Source of the DNA: SLSG01 sp964477035
Lineage (GTDB): Bacteria; Bacteroidota; Bacteroidia; Bacteroidales; UBA7960
Assembly (NCBI GenBank): GCA_964477035.1
Contig: CAYZCW010000018.1
Coordinates: forward strand, 1-25,103
DNA length: 25,103 nt
Reading direction: 5' to 3'
The translations under genes and the position numbers were made by a program. Numbering within the stretch: position 1 is the first letter of the stretch; each line of letters starts with the position of its first letter. This document shows positions 22,297 through 25,103 of this stretch, piece by piece. Under the pieces are notes generated by a model. The model had not been told where the DNA came from, made no database searches, and was given only the letters and a program-made list of their open reading frames with translations.

Positions 22297-25103
22297 ATGG
22301 ACCAGGGCGCATACCGGCCTTCTCTGACCCCCTTCGGGCTCACCCGCCTGGGCGGAACGCTATCGGCCCTGCTGGGCTTGTCTGCCCTGCTGGGCTGGGT
22401 GTTCGGCATCCCGGTACTGGCCACCTTCGGGATGCCTTACATCCCGATGGCCCCCAGCACGGCCCTGCTGTTCATCCTCTTCGGTTCGGGCGCCCTGCTG
22501 GAGGGACGGCTTGCCTCCAGTCCCGGGATCCGCCGCCTGGCCCTGGCCCTGACCGCTGCGGGCGCGGGCATCTCCGTCCTGCTCCTTGTCATGTCCTCCC
22601 TCCATATCCACCTGGGAGCCGAACGATTCGGACTGACCCTCCAGGCCGGACCGGAGCACCTGCCCCCCGGGCATATGTCGCCCGTCACCGCCCTTCTCTT
22701 CCTGGTGTCGGGGATGAGCGTCCTGTTTCACCTGCTTTTCCGCTCGGGAAGGCGGCGCATCTACCACCTCGTCCTTGTACCGGCCTTCCTGGTGTTCCTG
22801 GCCGGTCTTTCCCTCGTCCTGGCCTACCTGCTGGGATCCCCGGCCTTCTATTCCTCCCTGAACATCATTCCCCCGGCCCTGCCCACGGCCCTGGGGTTCT
22901 TCTTCCTGGGAGGCAGCATGGCCCTCTCTGCCACCAAAAGGCTGTGGTACAGGCGCATGGCAGGGCTGATAGAAAACAAGCGGCCGATCTATATCCTGTC
23001 GGCGGTATTCCTGGTGCTGGCCTTTTCCATCGTGGCCGTCGGGTATTTCAACCACAGGACCTATACCCGCCATTTCCACAGGGAGGCCGAAGAGATGCTG
23101 GCCTCCATCGGATCATTCAAAACCACCGAGCTGACCCATTGGCGCAAGGAGCGCATGGATGACGCCCTGCTTTTTCTTCACAACCCTCTCATGGCCGGGC
23201 TGGTGGACGACCTGACAGGCCGTCCGGACGAACAACAACAAAGGGCCATCCAGGCAAGACTGGCTGTTTTTTTCCAATCGGGCAACTACGACCAATTCTG
23301 CGTGTACAGCCGTACCATGGACCACCTGATAAGCTATCCGGAGGGCCGCACGCCCAATGGCCGGGAAGTCATGGCTGCATTGGAGAACGCTCTGGGCAAG
23401 GGAGAAATCATCCTGCTGGACTTCTTCCGCAACGAACACGACCAGGGGGTCTACCTGGCCCTGGTGGTTCCGGTATTTAAGGAAATAAACCAGGAGGAAC
23501 CCGTGGCCGCCCTGGTCATGCGCATCAACCCCGAGGCCTATCTTTACCCCATGATCGCCAGCTGGCCCGGCTCCAGTCAGACGGCCGAAACCCTGCTGCT
23601 GCGAAGGGAAGGCAATGATATCGTATACCTCAACGAGCTGCACTTCATGGAGAACACCGCCATGAAACTGCGGTTTCCCATTGACGAAGCCAGCGACCTG
23701 CCGGCCGTCCGGGCCGCCCTCGGAGAGGAGGGCCTGTTTGAGGGTGCTGATTACCGGGGCGTTCCCGTCCTTTCCAGCCTGCACAAAGTGCCGGACTCTC
23801 CCTGGTTCCTCATCGCACGCATGGACAAGGAGGAGGTGTACCAGATGCTTTCCAAACACCTCAAAAACTCCGTCCTGATGATGCTGGTGCTCATCGGACT
23901 GAGCGCCACGGGGGTCTTCCTGTTGTGGCGGCGGCAGCAGGTCCGCTTCCTGGAGGAAAAGATCCTTACGGCCCAGGCCAGCGACCGGCTGAAGACCGAC
24001 TTCATGAACAACATCTCCCACGAGCTGCGCACCCCCCTGAACTGCATCCTGGGCTTCGGACAGGTCATGGCCCGGCCCGGGCTGTCGGACGAAGCCCGGC
24101 AGGAGTTCCTGGCCATGGTCCAGACCAGCAGCGACCGCTTACTGGACACGGTCAACAACTACATGGACATGTCCCTGATCACTTCGGGCAACCTGCAGCC
24201 CCATCCCGGGGAGTACGATGTCCGGTCGATGCTGCAGGAGCTGTACCAGGAGTTCCAGCCCCGCTTTGCCTCCCGCAAGCTGGAGCTGACCCTGACATTT
24301 CCGGACCTGCCGGGGAGGGCGAGCCACGCATCCGACGTGGAGCTTCTTAAAAAAGTCCTCAGCCACCTGCTCGGCAACGCATTGAAGTTCACCCACGAAG
24401 GAGGGGTGGAACTGGGATGCTCCCTCCTGGAAGGATCCATTGCCTACCACGTAAAAGACACCGGCATCGGCATCTCGAAGGAAGGCTTGCGGGACCTGTT
24501 CGTTCCCTACTGGCAGGAAGAAGCCGGTCCGACAAGCAACTACGAAGGCAGCGGCCTGGGGCTGCCGATCGCCAAGGGCATCGTGGATGCTCTGGGCGGG
24601 GAAATCGGGGTGGAGACGGAAAAGGGAAAGGGAACGACCTTCACGGTGGCCCTGCCCGGGCGGGCCATGGTCTCGGAAGCCATCGCCGCCGAACCAGCGG
24701 CTGCCTATAGCAACGGCAAATCACTGCCCAAGGTGCTGATCGCGGAGGACGATGAAAACAACGCCCAGTACTATGCCTTCGCCCTGGAAAGGGAACCCTG
24801 CGAGTTGCTGTTCGCGGTGAACGGGCAGGAGGCCGTCCGCGTGGCCGAACAGCATCCCGATTTGCGGCTGGTGCTGATGGACCTGAAGATGCCCATCATG
24901 AACGGCTTCGATGCCACCCGCCAGATCAAGGCCCTGCGGAACGACCTGCCCGTGGTGGCCACCACCGCCTATGCCATGACGCATGACGAGCACCGGGCAC
25001 GGGAAGCGGGTTGCGACGACTACCTGGCCAAGCCCATCCGCCCGCAGACCCTCACGGACACCCTGATCAAATACGGGGTTCTCCCCAAGCCCCTGCGCAA
25101 CGG
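22297..25103 (+). CDS. Membrane hybrid histidine kinase with a seven-helix N-terminal module, an extracytoplasmic domain and a receiver; 3'-truncated by the window edge
   Basis: At least 935 residues, open at the window end. The ATG at 22297 gives a short cytoplasmic tail, then about seven membrane helices (near 18-38, 52-70, 80-101, 128-148, 155-179, 192-213, 231-251). The first, fourth and sixth loops enter helices through a repeated P-x-TAL-x-F motif. Residues ~252-525 form an extracytoplasmic sensing domain, Cache-like by position (begins HRTYTRHFHREAEEM), closed by a further helix (~527-547). The kinase core follows: phospho-accepting His575 in NISHELRTPLN, N-box LGNALKFTHEGG, G1 VKDTGIGIS and G2 GSGLGLPIAKGIV. 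A receiver domain starts near 811 (KVLIAEDDENN) with Asp862 in LMDLKMPIMNGFDATRQIK and Lys in DDYLAKPI. All catalytic residues are present. The stimulus is unknown; further domains may lie beyond the window. Confidence 0.93.
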   Translation, partial: MDQGAYRPSLTPFGLTRLGGTLSALLGLSALLGWVFGIPVLATFGMPYIPMAPSTALLFILFGSGALLEGRLASSPGIRRLALALTAAGAGISVLLLVMSSLHIHLGAERFGLTLQAGPEHLPPGHMSPVTALLFLVSGMSVLFHLLFRSGRRRIYHLVLVPAFLVFLAGLSLVLAYLLGSPAFYSSLNIIPPALPTALGFFFLGGSMALSATKRLWYRRMAGLIENKRPIYILSAVFLVLAFSIVAVGYFNHRTYTRHFHREAEEMLASIGSFKTTELTHWRKERMDDALLFLHNPLMAGLVDDLTGRPDEQQQRAIQARLAVFFQSGNYDQFCVYSRTMDHLISYPEGRTPNGREVMAALENALGKGEIILLDFFRNEHDQGVYLALVVPVFKEINQEEPVAALVMRINPEAYLYPMIASWPGSSQTAETLLLRREGNDIVYLNELHFMENTAMKLRFPIDEASDLPAVRAALGEEGLFEGADYRGVPVLSSLHKVPDSPWFLIARMDKEEVYQMLSKHLKNSVLMMLVLIGLSATGVFLLWRRQQVRFLEEKILTAQASDRLKTDFMNNISHELRTPLNCILGFGQVMARPGLSDEARQEFLAMVQTSSDRLLDTVNNYMDMSLITSGNLQPHPGEYDVRSMLQELYQEFQPRFASRKLELTLTFPDLPGRASHASDVELLKKVLSHLLGNALKFTHEGGVELGCSLLEGSIAYHVKDTGIGISKEGLRDLFVPYWQEEAGPTSNYEGSGLGLPIAKGIVDALGGEIGVETEKGKGTTFTVALPGRAMVSEAIAAEPAAAYSNGKSLPKVLIAEDDENNAQYYAFALEREPCELLFAVNGQEAVRVAEQHPDLRLVLMDLKMPIMNGFDATRQIKALRNDLPVVATTAYAMTHDEHRAREAGCDDYLAKPIRPQTLTDTLIKYGVLPKPLRN

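Overview
The window looks like chromosomal housekeeping DNA from a GC-rich member of the Bacteroidota. The evidence is: TAnnTTTG-type -7 promoter boxes, best seen as TTTG-N20-TATCTTTG upstream of the phosphofructokinase gene; mostly absent Shine-Dalgarno sequences; and a gene set typical of the phylum (heteromeric-type methylmalonyl-CoA mutase large chain, exported S9 and S8 peptidases, a SPOR lipoprotein, a TolC/adaptor pair, a DivIC/FtsB-like protein, a TIGR01777 epimerase). I cannot narrow it to a genus. I see no tRNA, rRNA, insertion sequence, phage gene or CRISPR array.

Layout. 1-1577 (+): 3' part of the methylmalonyl-CoA mutase large subunit, closed by a strong hairpin, then about 100 bp of degenerate tandem repeats. 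1778-5158 (-): a GNAT acetyltransferase and an exported S9 peptidase with an extra C-terminal domain. 5362-7885 (+): a secreted S8 subtilase lipoprotein with a PKD domain, then a small SPOR lipoprotein. 8019-10493 (+): imidazolonepropionase and, 27 bp on, a THUMP-type rRNA methyltransferase with a TTG start. 10788-14429 (+): 6-phosphofructokinase and the primosomal helicase PriA. 14435-18394 (-): a four-gene same-strand run transcribed as TolC-like outer-membrane protein, periplasmic adaptor, TsaB, DivIC/FtsB-like protein. 18587-19447 (+): TIGR01777 epimerase. 19448-20830 (-): RadA. 21166-22146 (+): lipoate-protein ligase. 22297-window end (+): a large membrane hybrid histidine kinase, cut at its 3' end.

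How the genes fit together. The genes serve several separate core processes rather than one pathway: propionate/succinate interconversion (mutase), histidine breakdown (HutI), glycolysis (Pfk), lipoylation of 2-oxoacid dehydrogenases or the glycine cleavage system (LplA), replication restart and recombination (PriA, RadA), tRNA t6A and rRNA modification (TsaB, RlmL-like), cell division (DivIC/FtsB-like, SPOR) and envelope proteolysis and export (S9, S8, TolC/adaptor).

I found no convincing new multi-gene system. The observations most worth a second look are: a compact minus-strand promoter-plus-terminator arrangement upstream of radA, which could be a small RNA or a radA attenuator; a threefold internal repeat in the seven-helix membrane module of the hybrid kinase; a phosphofructokinase with an ATP-type Gly but a PPi-type Lys; an efflux adaptor/outer-membrane pair without its pump but joined to tsaB and a division gene; and the degenerate tandem repeats at 1671-1776.
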